From an uncultured Muribaculum sp. (lineage in GTDB: Bacteria > Bacteroidota > Bacteroidia > Bacteroidales > Muribaculaceae), in contig CANPDS010000087.1 in the NCBI GenBank assembly GCA_947573015.1, positions 1 to 9,067 on the forward strand: a DNA stretch of 9,067 nucleotides, read 5' to 3'. Shown here piece by piece: positions 1 to 8,157 of this stretch (its first letter is position 1; the number at the start of each line of letters is the position of its first letter). Below the pieces are notes generated by a model. That model made no database searches, had not been told where the DNA came from, and saw only the letters and a list, made by a program, of their open reading frames with translations. A program made the translations under genes and the position numbers.

Positions 1-308
1 CTTGCCTCGATCACAATATAGTCGAAACGGTCGAGGGCTATGATGTCTTCGATCTGTTTTACGAGGTCCATTTTCAGTGTGCAGCAGATGCATCCATTCT
101 GTAGTGCGACCAGAGAGTCGTCGGCGGTATCTACCACACCACCTTTCTGTATGAGTGACGCGTCGATGTTTACTTCGCCGATATCGTTGACAATTACTGC
201 GAAGCGTATGCCGCGCTCGTTGGTTAGGATGTGGTTGACGAGAGTGGTCTTTCCGCTGCCAAGATAGCCGGTGAGCAGCAGCACCGGAGTCTGTTTCTTT
301 TTTGACAT
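1..308 (-). CDS. COG0523/CobW-type G3E family GTPase, N-terminal part (runs off left edge)
   Basis: Members of this family are P-loop GTPases that act as cytoplasmic metal chaperones or insertases, for example for zinc or cobalt. Only the first 102 codons are in the window, against about 300-400 residues for the family, so the C-terminal CobW_C domain cannot be judged. Seen in the sequence: a Walker A motif GYLGSGKT at residues 14-21, the NDIGEVNID stretch at 41-49 typical of the switch region, the hallmark CxCC metal-binding motif (CICC, 73-76), and IVIEA at the cut end, which matches the family's IEASG motif. The ATG at 306-308 places Walker A at the usual distance from the N-terminus. No strong ribosome binding site precedes it, which is normal for Bacteroidota. 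Which metal it serves cannot be told from this fragment. The family call is firm; the specific role is open. Confidence 0.9.
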   Translation of the reverse strand, partial: MSKKKQTPVLLLTGYLGSGKTTLVNHILTNERGIRFAVIVNDIGEVNIDASLIQKGGVVDTADDSLVALQNGCICCTLKMDLVKQIEDIIALDRFDYIVIEA

Positions 309-313
309 GGCTT

Positions 314-355
314 AGAGCTTGTTTAATAATCTTGATTGTATAAGAGCCTGTTTAA
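314..355. repeat. Imperfect 13-bp direct repeat, two copies
   Basis: AGAGCTTGTTTAA at 314-326 recurs as AGAGCCTGTTTAA at 343-355, with 12 of 13 bases identical and starts 29 bases apart. The copies lie between the COG0523 start and the DUF2442 stop. They could be regulatory half-sites upstream of the GTPase gene or the ends of a small dispersed intergenic repeat. The sequence alone does not decide. Confidence 0.5.
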
Positions 356-370
356 AATATGTTTTAAACA
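349..370. repeat. 9-bp perfect inverted repeat with 4-base loop
   Basis: The arm TGTTTAAAA (349-357) and the arm TTTTAAACA (362-370) are perfect reverse complements separated by TATG. The left arm overlaps the second copy of the direct repeat at 343-355. The stem is almost all A-T and has no clear T tail on either strand, so a strong intrinsic terminator is unlikely. It could be a weak terminator after the DUF2442 gene or a protein-binding dyad. Confidence 0.6.
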
Positions 371-409
371 ACCACTTATCATAATTTCCCATATGAAGAT
401 TCGGAAACA

Positions 410-622
410 TCATGTCCCAATTTCTCCCCATACAACATTTCCATGATCAAGATAGAACTTCTTGGATTTATCCGGATTGCAATATTTATTGTATTGAGTA
501 TGGGTATTCGAACTAAAGAATGAAGCGAAATCTATAAGGCGTTCAGTGTTATCACTGAATGTAATGTTGGGGGATAATCCCCCGGCATATTCCGCCTTGG
601 TGATATATAGAAAACGTGCCAT
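410..622 (-). CDS. DUF2442-type small protein with frameshifted C-terminus
   Basis: A 70-residue protein that resembles the small DUF2442 family: the N-terminal beta-strand region (FLYITKAEYAGG), then a FSDNTERLIDF segment, a YNKY..D segment, and GNVVWGE near residues 61-67. DUF2442 proteins are often encoded beside DUF4160 proteins as a possible toxin-antitoxin-like pair, but no DUF4160 partner is visible here. The reading frame ends in WGEIGT-stop. In the -1 frame the family's next block continues at once as WGENWDMMFP and then NLHMGNYDKW, and stays open to a TAA at 312-314. A single A missing from the AAA run at 421-423 explains this. The gene is therefore probably a recent frameshift or a sequencing error. 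The start at 620-622 has a good ribosome binding site (632-636). Family assignment is from memory of the motif pattern. Confidence 0.72.
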   Translation of the reverse strand: MARFLYITKAEYAGGLSPNITFSDNTERLIDFASFFSSNTHTQYNKYCNPDKSKKFYLDHGNVVWGEIGT

Positions 623-631
623 TTATAATTT

Positions 632-636
632 CTCCT
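632..636 (-). promoter_or_regulatory. Ribosome binding site of the DUF2442 gene
   Basis: The minus strand reads AAAGGAG here, with its AGGAG core 9 bases before the ATG at 620-622. This is the clearest Shine-Dalgarno sequence in the window and fixes the start of the DUF2442-type gene. Confidence 0.65.
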
Positions 637-762
637 TTATTGTGGTACATCTGATTTCTTTCTTTAATAAAAAGAAGTTAACCCATTTCTCTCCGTTGAC
701 GGCAGGAGATATAAGTGACGATGCACCGGAACTATGGATTGCGACAATGAATCGCTGTCTGG

Positions 763-2601
<1,839 letters not shown>

Positions 2602-2669
2602 ATTTTATAATTGACAGATGATAAGTGAAAATTAATGTATTTAGTTAGTCGGGTGTGTAAATTCCGCCG

Positions 2670-2677
2670 CAAAATTA
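2670..2677 (-). promoter_or_regulatory. Candidate Bacteroidota -7 promoter element for glmS
   Basis: The minus strand reads TAATTTTG, an exact match to the Bacteroidota sigma-ABfr -7 consensus TAnnTTTG. It sits in the 111-base gap between the queG stop and the glmS start, which would give a 5' untranslated region of about 60 bases. No convincing TTTG -33 element is found at the expected spacing, so this rests on the -7 box alone. No hairpin terminator separates it from queG, so read-through is possible. Confidence 0.5.
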
Positions 2678-2712
2678 CAAAAAATGGGTGTAAGATAACG
2701 TAGAGAGTTAAA

Positions 2713-3633
2713 TTATTTTGGTGAAATGTGTGACCGTGGGCGCAGGGCGCTGAGGTTGCGTAGCAGTCCGGCGAGTTTGGTGCGTTTTATGGCTGACTTT
2801 GAGAAGAGTGTCGAGAAATCCTCCTGTGTCATGGTCGCTATATCATCATCAGTGAGCGAGAGAAAGGATTCTTTCGGCATGAATTCGGGGATGGTGGTGG
2901 GGCGTGCATCGGCATTGAGGGGGCATGCTGTCTGGCAGGAATCGCACCCGTAGATTCGACGGCCTAACGGTGGGGCATCGTCAGGGAATGGTCCGCGATG
3001 TTCAATTGTAAGATAGGATAGACATCTGCGTGCATCAACAGTTGAGTCTGTGCCGATAGCATGGCCTGGACAAGCCCTTATACAGCGGTCGCACCCTTCC
3101 GGACAGGACTGTGCACATGGTTGAGAAGGAGTGAATGCGATGGTGGTGATGATCTCGCCGAGGAAACATGCAGAGCCGTGACCCGGCACGATCAGCTGGG
3201 CGTTGCGGCCAATGAATCCTACTCCGGCCTTTACGGCCCAATAACGCTCCATCACGGGGGCTGTATCGACGCAGACGCGAAACTGTGCATCGGGATAAGC
3301 GGCGCCCAATGTTTCGGCCACATTGCTGAGGCGTGTGCGCAGCACATCGTGGTAATCACGTCCGTAGGCGTACCATGCGAACTGTGGTGCAGCTGCTGGC
3401 TGGCGCTGAGACGGGAAATAGTTGAATGCCGCCACTATTATGCTTTGTGCACCTGGTAGAAGCAGGCGTGGATCGGCACGTAGTTCAGAATATCGTTCGA
3501 GATACTCCATGCCGGCATGGTTGCCAGCCTGAAGCCAAGAGTCGCGGAGGGAGAGGGCCGATCCATCGACGGTATCGGCTTGAGCCACACCCCATGCCAG
3601 AGCACCGCATTCACATAGCAGTTTGTCGAGCAT
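2713..3633 (-). CDS. queG: Epoxyqueuosine reductase QueG
   Basis: QueG uses cobalamin and two [4Fe-4S] clusters to reduce epoxyqueuosine to queuosine at position 34 of GUN-anticodon tRNAs; it is cytoplasmic. Using the start at 3633 the protein has 306 residues. Seen: the catalytic-Asp region CVDTAPVMER (Asp123) followed by KAGVGFIGRN, then a ferredoxin-like block with Cys177, 181, 184 and 188 (CPEGCDRCIRACP), Cys204 in RRCLSYLTIEHRG, and CDSCQTACPLN with Cys230, 233 and 237. The first cysteine spacing is C-x3-C where the usual ferredoxin pattern is C-x2-C. An earlier in-frame ATG at 3711 would overlap the deacetylase by 68 bases, and its 26 extra residues have no family look. The ATG at 3633 lies 10 bases after the deacetylase stop with AGGG just upstream, so it is preferred. 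It is the last gene of the operon. Confidence 0.93.
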   Translation of the reverse strand: MLDKLLCECGALAWGVAQADTVDGSALSLRDSWLQAGNHAGMEYLERYSELRADPRLLLPGAQSIIVAAFNYFPSQRQPAAAPQFAWYAYGRDYHDVLRTRLSNVAETLGAAYPDAQFRVCVDTAPVMERYWAVKAGVGFIGRNAQLIVPGHGSACFLGEIITTIAFTPSQPCAQSCPEGCDRCIRACPGHAIGTDSTVDARRCLSYLTIEHRGPFPDDAPPLGRRIYGCDSCQTACPLNADARPTTIPEFMPKESFLSLTDDDIATMTQEDFSTLFSKSAIKRTKLAGLLRNLSALRPRSHISPK

Positions 3634-3643
3634 AGGCCCTGGA

Positions 3644-4297
3644 TTACATAGGTATTGCTGCAAACTCGTAGCCCTGGTCGCGCAGCCATTCGATGGCTCG
3701 GGGTAGTGCATAGCGCAGGTTGGCTTCGGCTTTGAGTGAGTCGTGGAACACGATTATAGAACCGTTGCGGGCGTATCGGCGCACATTTTTCAGTACCTGC
3801 TCACCATGGAGTTTCTTGGAGTAGTCGCGTGTCACCACATCGTACATTACTATATTGAAGTGGTCCTTGATGGTCTTGGCCTGTCCCCATCGCATGATGC
3901 CGTGGGGTGGACGGTAGAGCGGACTGTCGATGAGATCGTCGGCTTCCTTGATGTTGCGCAGATAGTTGCGCGAAGTCTCCTTGAATCCCTGAAGATGATT
4001 CATTGTATGGTTGCCCCAGCTATGACCTCGCTTTTTGATCTCTTCCAACAGTTCGGGATGCCGGCGCACATTGTCCCCTACAAGGAAGAATGTGGCCTTT
4101 ATCCCGTAGTGGTCGAGCAGGTCGAGGATCCATGGTGTGACCTCCGGAATAGGCCCGTCGTCGAAAGTGAGGTAGACCGTGCGCCTTCTCTTCCTTTTTA
4201 TGCGCCATATGGCCTCTGGGAAGAGGATGCGGTAGAGCAGCGGCGGCTGTTCGATGAAGCGCGATGGCTTGAAACGGAAATACTTGCTTCCTTTCAT
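3644..4297 (-). CDS. Polysaccharide deacetylase family protein (NodB domain, CE4)
   Basis: A 217-residue carbohydrate esterase family 4 protein, predicted to remove N-acetyl groups from an amino-sugar polymer or intermediate in a metal-dependent reaction. Motifs in order: motif 1 TFDDGP (44-49, with the catalytic base and metal aspartates 46/47), motif 2 HTMNH (His97 and His101, metal ligands), motif 3 RPPHG (129-133), a D..TRDY stretch near 153-159, and motif 5 IIVFHDS with catalytic His185. All key residues are present. No signal peptide or membrane helix is seen; the N-terminus is short and basic (IKRKRRR at 33-39), so it may act inside the cell or at the inner membrane face. It starts 3 bases after the stop of the DUF2723 gene, with AAGAG overlapping that stop as ribosome binding site, so translational coupling is likely. 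The substrate is unknown; the glycosyltransferase-like neighbour suggests envelope glycan work. Confidence 0.93.
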   Translation of the reverse strand: MKGSKYFRFKPSRFIEQPPLLYRILFPEAIWRIKRKRRRTVYLTFDDGPIPEVTPWILDLLDHYGIKATFFLVGDNVRRHPELLEEIKKRGHSWGNHTMNHLQGFKETSRNYLRNIKEADDLIDSPLYRPPHGIMRWGQAKTIKDHFNIVMYDVVTRDYSKKLHGEQVLKNVRRYARNGSIIVFHDSLKAEANLRYALPRAIEWLRDQGYEFAAIPM

Positions 4298-4300
4298 CTC

Positions 4301-7300
4301 TTACGACTGTGCTTCGGCAGGATGGTTGCGGTAGTAGCGGTTGAAGTCGACTCCCTGTGCCGCAAGATCTTTCACGAGTTGTTCGGGATCGGCTCCGAGT
4401 GATACCGCCAGCTGCACGAGCTGCATGAAGTAGGTGTCGAATATGTAACGGTCGATGCGGGTAAGCGAACTGAACTTTTCGGGCGACAGGCTTTGTATGT
4501 AGAGCATGTATTGCTTGTAGAGCTCGATTTCGCGCATTACGATAGCAAGTCCCTTTGCGGTAAGCTCGGGATTCTCTGTGATTGCGCCGAGGCGACCGAA
4601 TATATCGGCTGTCTGGTAGCCTATCTGTATGCCATAAGGTGAGGAGTATTCAGGCAGTTTCTCTACCATGAGATTCATCACATCGGTAGCGCGTGAATAG
4701 CGCTGTTTGATGAATGCCTCGCTTTCGACGCGTTTCTCCGGAGTCATTGATATGGAGTCTTCAAGATAATATGCCTCGGCGGTGACTCCTTCGTTGTAAA
4801 GGGCAGTGGCAAGGTCGAGCATTGCGCTGCGTGTGGTGGTCACCATGCGGCGCACAGTCTCGTCGAGGTATATGTCGTCGGCGCTCTTGGTCTGGTCGAG
4901 ACCGCCCCAGCGGAACTTGTTCATCACATTGTCGTAGGCTTTGTCGGTGTTGACGGCTATCTGCCCATGAGCACCGGGCTCGTTTATGGCACCGACCTCA
5001 TATGCCATGCCGGTAGAGCGCATGTATGGCTGCAAACCGAGATAGTAGTCTTCGGGAACAGTCATCGCAAAGTAGAACGGACGTTTCCATCCCTCTTTGG
5101 CGTTTGTGGCGAGCATGTCGATAGCTATCATAGAGCTCAGGCGTAGTCCACCCTCGGGGTTATCGCTCTGATTGATGTTTATTGCGGGGGATAGAGCCGT
5201 GCGCTCAGCCTCTGTAATGCGTCCTGAAGCCACCATGTCGTCGGGATTGACGGGGATGTACATGTTGGGGTGGGGGAACTCGTAGAGGCCGTAGGTATTG
5301 TTTTTGGCATCTTCACGGTAAGCTTCCTTCAGAGCCGCAAGTGCGTTGACGCGCGATGTGTCGGGATCGATGAAATATGTAAACTGGCGCTTGTCGTGGG
5401 CATATACCTCGGGAGTGGCGAGCATCGGGATCGAAGGAGCGTCGTAAGAGGGATGGCGCAGCTGGTCGACATACCAGTCGGTGGTGAGATATGATAGATT
5501 CACCACCCTTACATCCGTGCGGTATCCTTCTACTTCCTGTGCATACCATAGGGGGAAGGTGTCGTTGTCGCCATTGGTGAATATTATGGCGTTGTCATCG
5601 AGTGAGCTGAGGTAGTTCATACCGAAGTCGCGTGCGGCATATCGGCCAGAGCGGTCATGATCATCCCAAGTCTGTGATACCATCTGAAGCGGCACGAAAA
5701 TGCCGAACACAGCAGCACCGACAGCTCCAATCCAGTTCATGCGGCTCTTTTGCGCTTCAGACGATTTGGCGTCGGCCAAACCGGCGATGAGGCGCCATAG
5801 ACCGGCTACACCCATTCCGACCCATATGGCGAATGCGTAGAATGAACCGGCAAAAGCATAGTCACGTTCACGTGGCTGGTTGGGCACTTGATTGAGGTAT
5901 ATCACGATTGCGATACCTGTCATGAAGAATAGGAAAAATATTACCCAGAATTGCTCTATACCACGCTTTGATGTAAATGCCTGCCACAGCAGACCTATTA
6001 TGCCGAGCAGGAGGGGCAGCATGAAGAATACGTTGTGGCCTTTGTTGCCGCTTCCGAGATCTTCCGGCAGGAGTGACTGGTCGCCGAGGCGTGCATTGTC
6101 GATAAATGGAATGCCTGAGATCCAGTTGCCATGTGTCACTTCGCCATTACCTTGTATATCGTTCTGTCGTCCGGCGAAGTTCCACATGAAATATCGCCAG
6201 TACATGTGGTTGAGCTGGTAGTTGAAGAAATAGCGGAGGTTTTCGAGGAATGAGGGTTTGATACGGGTGGTGCGTTCACCGATAGGATTGCCCTGTTGGT
6301 CGACGTAGTTTGTGACGGCGACCGGTGTGCCGGTCATGCCTGTCCAGTCACGGTATGCCTCGGCAAATTTGCTGTCGTACATACGTGGGAAGAGCATGTT
6401 GAGTTCGGGCGTCATCTCGTAGTCGATCTTTTTGCCGGTCACGACATAACGGTCGGGCTGGTCGGGAGATGTCTTCACCTCTTTGCCCCATAGCGATTTG
6501 CCTTCCTTCTTTAGAGCCTTTGGCACTCCGTCGGGTCCTACCTCGTAGATGATGCCTGAATTGAATGTCTGGCCATATATGAGAGGACGCTCGCCATATT
6601 GCTCGCGGTTGAGATAGGAAGAGAGGGCGAACACGTTGTCGGGTGAATTCTGATTCATCGGAGTGTAGGCGCTGGAGCGGATGAGCAGCAGTGCATAAGA
6701 GCTGTAGCCGATGAATATCACCAGGATCGACAGGATTATTATGTTGAAAATGCGTACGGGAATCTTTTTGAGATAAAGGCAGAGATACCATCCGAGCGCG
6801 CAAAGTATGACCACCGGTATCAGCCAGCTTTCGCCGATGAAGGGTATGCCGGAGAAGAATATGGTGAGAAAGAATGATGCGCGGATGCGTGCCGGACTCT
6901 TCTGGCGATATAGCTCTGCAACGGCCCATATCATCACGGCAAACGCGATTATTGTGTAGATGAGCGCGCCAGAGTTGTAGCCGAGACCGAGCACATTGAC
7001 GCAGAACAGTTCGGAGTACTGAGCCATCTCGATGAATCCGGGTACAAGTCCGTAGAGTATCAATCCGACTATCACAAACGATACCAGGAGGGCCGCCATC
7101 GAGCCGCGTCCGTCGGGATTCTTGAATTTCTTATAATAGAATACAAGCACTATTGCCGGGATACACAACAGGTTGAGCAGGTGCACCGCTATGGAGATGC
7201 CTATCACGTAGGCTATCAGCACGAGATAACGGTCGCTGTGAGGCTCATCGGCCCGATTCTCCCATTTGAGTATGAGCCAGAACACCAGTGCTGTACAGAA

Positions 7301-7756
7301 TGAGGAGAATGCATAAACCTCGCCCTCGACTGCGGAGAACCAAAATGTGTCGCTCCATGTATATACGAGCGATCCGCACATTGCCGAGCCGAATATGATG
7401 AGCATCTGCAATGGAGTGACCGTGGTGGCATCATCCTTGACAATCAATTTCTTCACAAGGTGGGTGATGGTCCAGAATAGAAGCAGGATGGTGGCCGCGC
7501 TGAGCAGACCTGACATGGTGTTGACCGCAAGGGCTATCTTTGACGGATCGCTTACGAAGTTTACAAAAAAACGTGCCGTGAGCATGAAGATAGGGTTGCC
7601 CGGCGGATGGCCGATCTCAAGTTTGTAGCCTTGTGAGATAAACTCCGGGCAGTCCCAGAAGCTTGCTGTGGGCTCCAGTGTGCACAGATATGTGACGGCG
7701 GCTATGACGAATGCCACCCAGCCCAGGATGTCGTTGAGTATGCGATATTGTTTCAT
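4301..7756 (-). CDS. DUF2723 (TMEM260-like) membrane glycosyltransferase family protein
   Basis: A large polytopic protein of 1151 residues from this start. The first part has about 11 hydrophobic segments up to about residue 360, then an extramembrane loop, about four more between residues 575 and 690, and a soluble C-terminal domain of about 450 residues. The N-terminus carries the family signature TLEPTASFWDCPEFI, with an acidic residue in the first periplasmic loop as in GT-C enzymes, followed by GHPPGNPIFML. NGDNDTFPLWY opens the C-terminal domain. DUF2723 includes human TMEM260, a protein O-mannosyltransferase, so a role in transferring sugar from a lipid carrier to a periplasmic protein or glycan is a reasonable inference, not shown here. 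An in-frame ATG at 7792 adds 12 residues, but family members typically begin MK.Y..LN.ILGW, as here from 7756, and a -7 box at 7803-7810 would leave 7792 with almost no leader. First gene of the operon. Confidence 0.9.
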   Translation of the reverse strand: MKQYRILNDILGWVAFVIAAVTYLCTLEPTASFWDCPEFISQGYKLEIGHPPGNPIFMLTARFFVNFVSDPSKIALAVNTMSGLLSAATILLLFWTITHLVKKLIVKDDATTVTPLQMLIIFGSAMCGSLVYTWSDTFWFSAVEGEVYAFSSFCTALVFWLILKWENRADEPHSDRYLVLIAYVIGISIAVHLLNLLCIPAIVLVFYYKKFKNPDGRGSMAALLVSFVIVGLILYGLVPGFIEMAQYSELFCVNVLGLGYNSGALIYTIIAFAVMIWAVAELYRQKSPARIRASFFLTIFFSGIPFIGESWLIPVVILCALGWYLCLYLKKIPVRIFNIIILSILVIFIGYSSYALLLIRSSAYTPMNQNSPDNVFALSSYLNREQYGERPLIYGQTFNSGIIYEVGPDGVPKALKKEGKSLWGKEVKTSPDQPDRYVVTGKKIDYEMTPELNMLFPRMYDSKFAEAYRDWTGMTGTPVAVTNYVDQQGNPIGERTTRIKPSFLENLRYFFNYQLNHMYWRYFMWNFAGRQNDIQGNGEVTHGNWISGIPFIDNARLGDQSLLPEDLGSGNKGHNVFFMLPLLLGIIGLLWQAFTSKRGIEQFWVIFFLFFMTGIAIVIYLNQVPNQPRERDYAFAGSFYAFAIWVGMGVAGLWRLIAGLADAKSSEAQKSRMNWIGAVGAAVFGIFVPLQMVSQTWDDHDRSGRYAARDFGMNYLSSLDDNAIIFTNGDNDTFPLWYAQEVEGYRTDVRVVNLSYLTTDWYVDQLRHPSYDAPSIPMLATPEVYAHDKRQFTYFIDPDTSRVNALAALKEAYREDAKNNTYGLYEFPHPNMYIPVNPDDMVASGRITEAERTALSPAININQSDNPEGGLRLSSMIAIDMLATNAKEGWKRPFYFAMTVPEDYYLGLQPYMRSTGMAYEVGAINEPGAHGQIAVNTDKAYDNVMNKFRWGGLDQTKSADDIYLDETVRRMVTTTRSAMLDLATALYNEGVTAEAYYLEDSISMTPEKRVESEAFIKQRYSRATDVMNLMVEKLPEYSSPYGIQIGYQTADIFGRLGAITENPELTAKGLAIVMREIELYKQYMLYIQSLSPEKFSSLTRIDRYIFDTYFMQLVQLAVSLGADPEQLVKDLAAQGVDFNRYYRNHPAEAQS

Positions 7757-7802
7757 TCTTGCAAGAAATTGCCGGTGTTCTGAATGCGGCATGAAAACCT
7801 GA

Positions 7803-7810
7803 CAAAGTTA
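7803..7810 (-). promoter_or_regulatory. Candidate -7 promoter element of the DUF2723-deacetylase-queG operon
   Basis: The minus strand reads TAACTTTG, an exact match to the Bacteroidota -7 consensus TAnnTTTG, about 46 bases upstream of the preferred start at 7756. A good TTTG -33 element is not visible at 19-21 bases further upstream. If used, transcription would begin near 7796, which favours 7756 over 7792 as start codon. Confidence 0.5.
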
Positions 7811-7921
7811 GCGAATAATCTGTGAAGTAGATAGAGGCTGCATTGATTTTCTGATTTTTTCACATAGATTGGGTTGCCATCATACAATAAAATGACGATA
7901 CGCGAGGTTAATAGATTTAGA

Positions 7922-7942
7922 GTGTGTTTGAATTTAACACAC
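7922..7942. repeat. 7-bp perfect inverted repeat in the divergent promoter region
   Basis: GTGTGTT (7922-7928) and AACACAC (7936-7942) are perfect reverse complements with a 7-base loop TGAATTT. An A run follows on the plus strand, so on neither strand is there a T tail after the stem; this argues against a terminator. Its site between divergent genes fits a regulator binding site. Confidence 0.5.
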
Positions 7943-8011
7943 AAAAAATATTAGACTATAAAATTTAAGATTATAAGAATATGTTTCGCATTAATCTTGA
8001 GGCCAATTGCG

Positions 8012-8123
8012 TCGGCGCTTTTTCCACCGATAATCAGTCTTGTTCGACAAGCTCAAAAGATAGCATGTAGCCCGCTATGCTTCTTCTTCACGGTGAGAAA
8101 ATCGCCTGTAATTGACTCTCAAT
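8012..8123 (+). promoter_or_regulatory. Cluster of short hairpins in the putative porV leader
   Basis: Four short potential stems lie in a row on the plus strand. TCGGCG/CACCGA (8012-8030) has one mismatch and a CTTTTTC loop. CTTGT/ACAAG (8039-8051) has a TCG loop. AGCAT/ATGCT (8062-8081) competes with the alternative pairing ATAGC/GCTAT (8060-8078). ATTGA/TCAAT (8111-8123) has a CTC loop. Each is weak alone; the clustering and the mutually exclusive pairing at 8060-8081 suggest, but do not show, a folded leader RNA. Confidence 0.3.
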
Positions 8124-8157
8124 CTTAATACGAGTGAACTCTTAGAATCATTATCTT

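Larger units (their letters stand above)
7811..8157. other. Divergent intergenic region upstream of porV; no confident gene
   Basis: This 347-base gap separates the minus-strand operon from plus-strand porV. The left part (7811-7980) is AT-rich and holds a 7-bp inverted repeat. The right part (about 7981-8157) is less AT-rich and has several short inverted repeats, so it may be a structured 5' leader of porV or an intergenic repeat. A 29-codon ATG-to-TAG frame at 7981-8070 (plus) exists but has no ribosome binding site. A basic frame on the minus strand across 8000-8140 is interrupted by a TAG. TATGTTTC at 7980-7987 is one base off the -7 consensus and could be the porV promoter, with weak support. 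Confidence 0.6.

Noticed and set aside
415..430. Programmed -1 frameshift in the DUF2442-type gene
   Set aside because: No canonical slippery heptamer and no obvious downstream pseudoknot; a simple one-base deletion explains it.
623..762. DUF4160 partner or terminator between glmS and the DUF2442-type gene
   Set aside because: No DUF4160-like frame is found. The only stems are short, such as an A-T hairpin TTCTTT/AAAGAA near 660-680, without a convincing T tail.
2602..2712. glmS ribozyme or riboswitch upstream of glmS
   Set aside because: The glmS ribozyme is a Firmicutes feature of about 150 bases or more; this 111-base gap is AT-rich and shows no such fold.
3634..3711. Upstream ATG extending QueG by 26 residues
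   Set aside because: The extension overlaps the deacetylase C-terminus by 68 bases and does not resemble the QueG N-terminus; the ATG at 3633 with AGGG upstream fits better.
3743..4402. 219-codon plus-strand open frame antisense to the deacetylase
   Set aside because: It lies opposite a gene with all CE4 catalytic motifs, crosses into the DUF2723 gene end, and shows no recognisable domain; a shadow frame.
8000..8140. Basic Arg/Lys-rich minus-strand frame across the porV leader
   Set aside because: It is interrupted by an in-frame TAG, lacks a start with ribosome binding site, and overlaps the inverted repeats; not supported as a gene.
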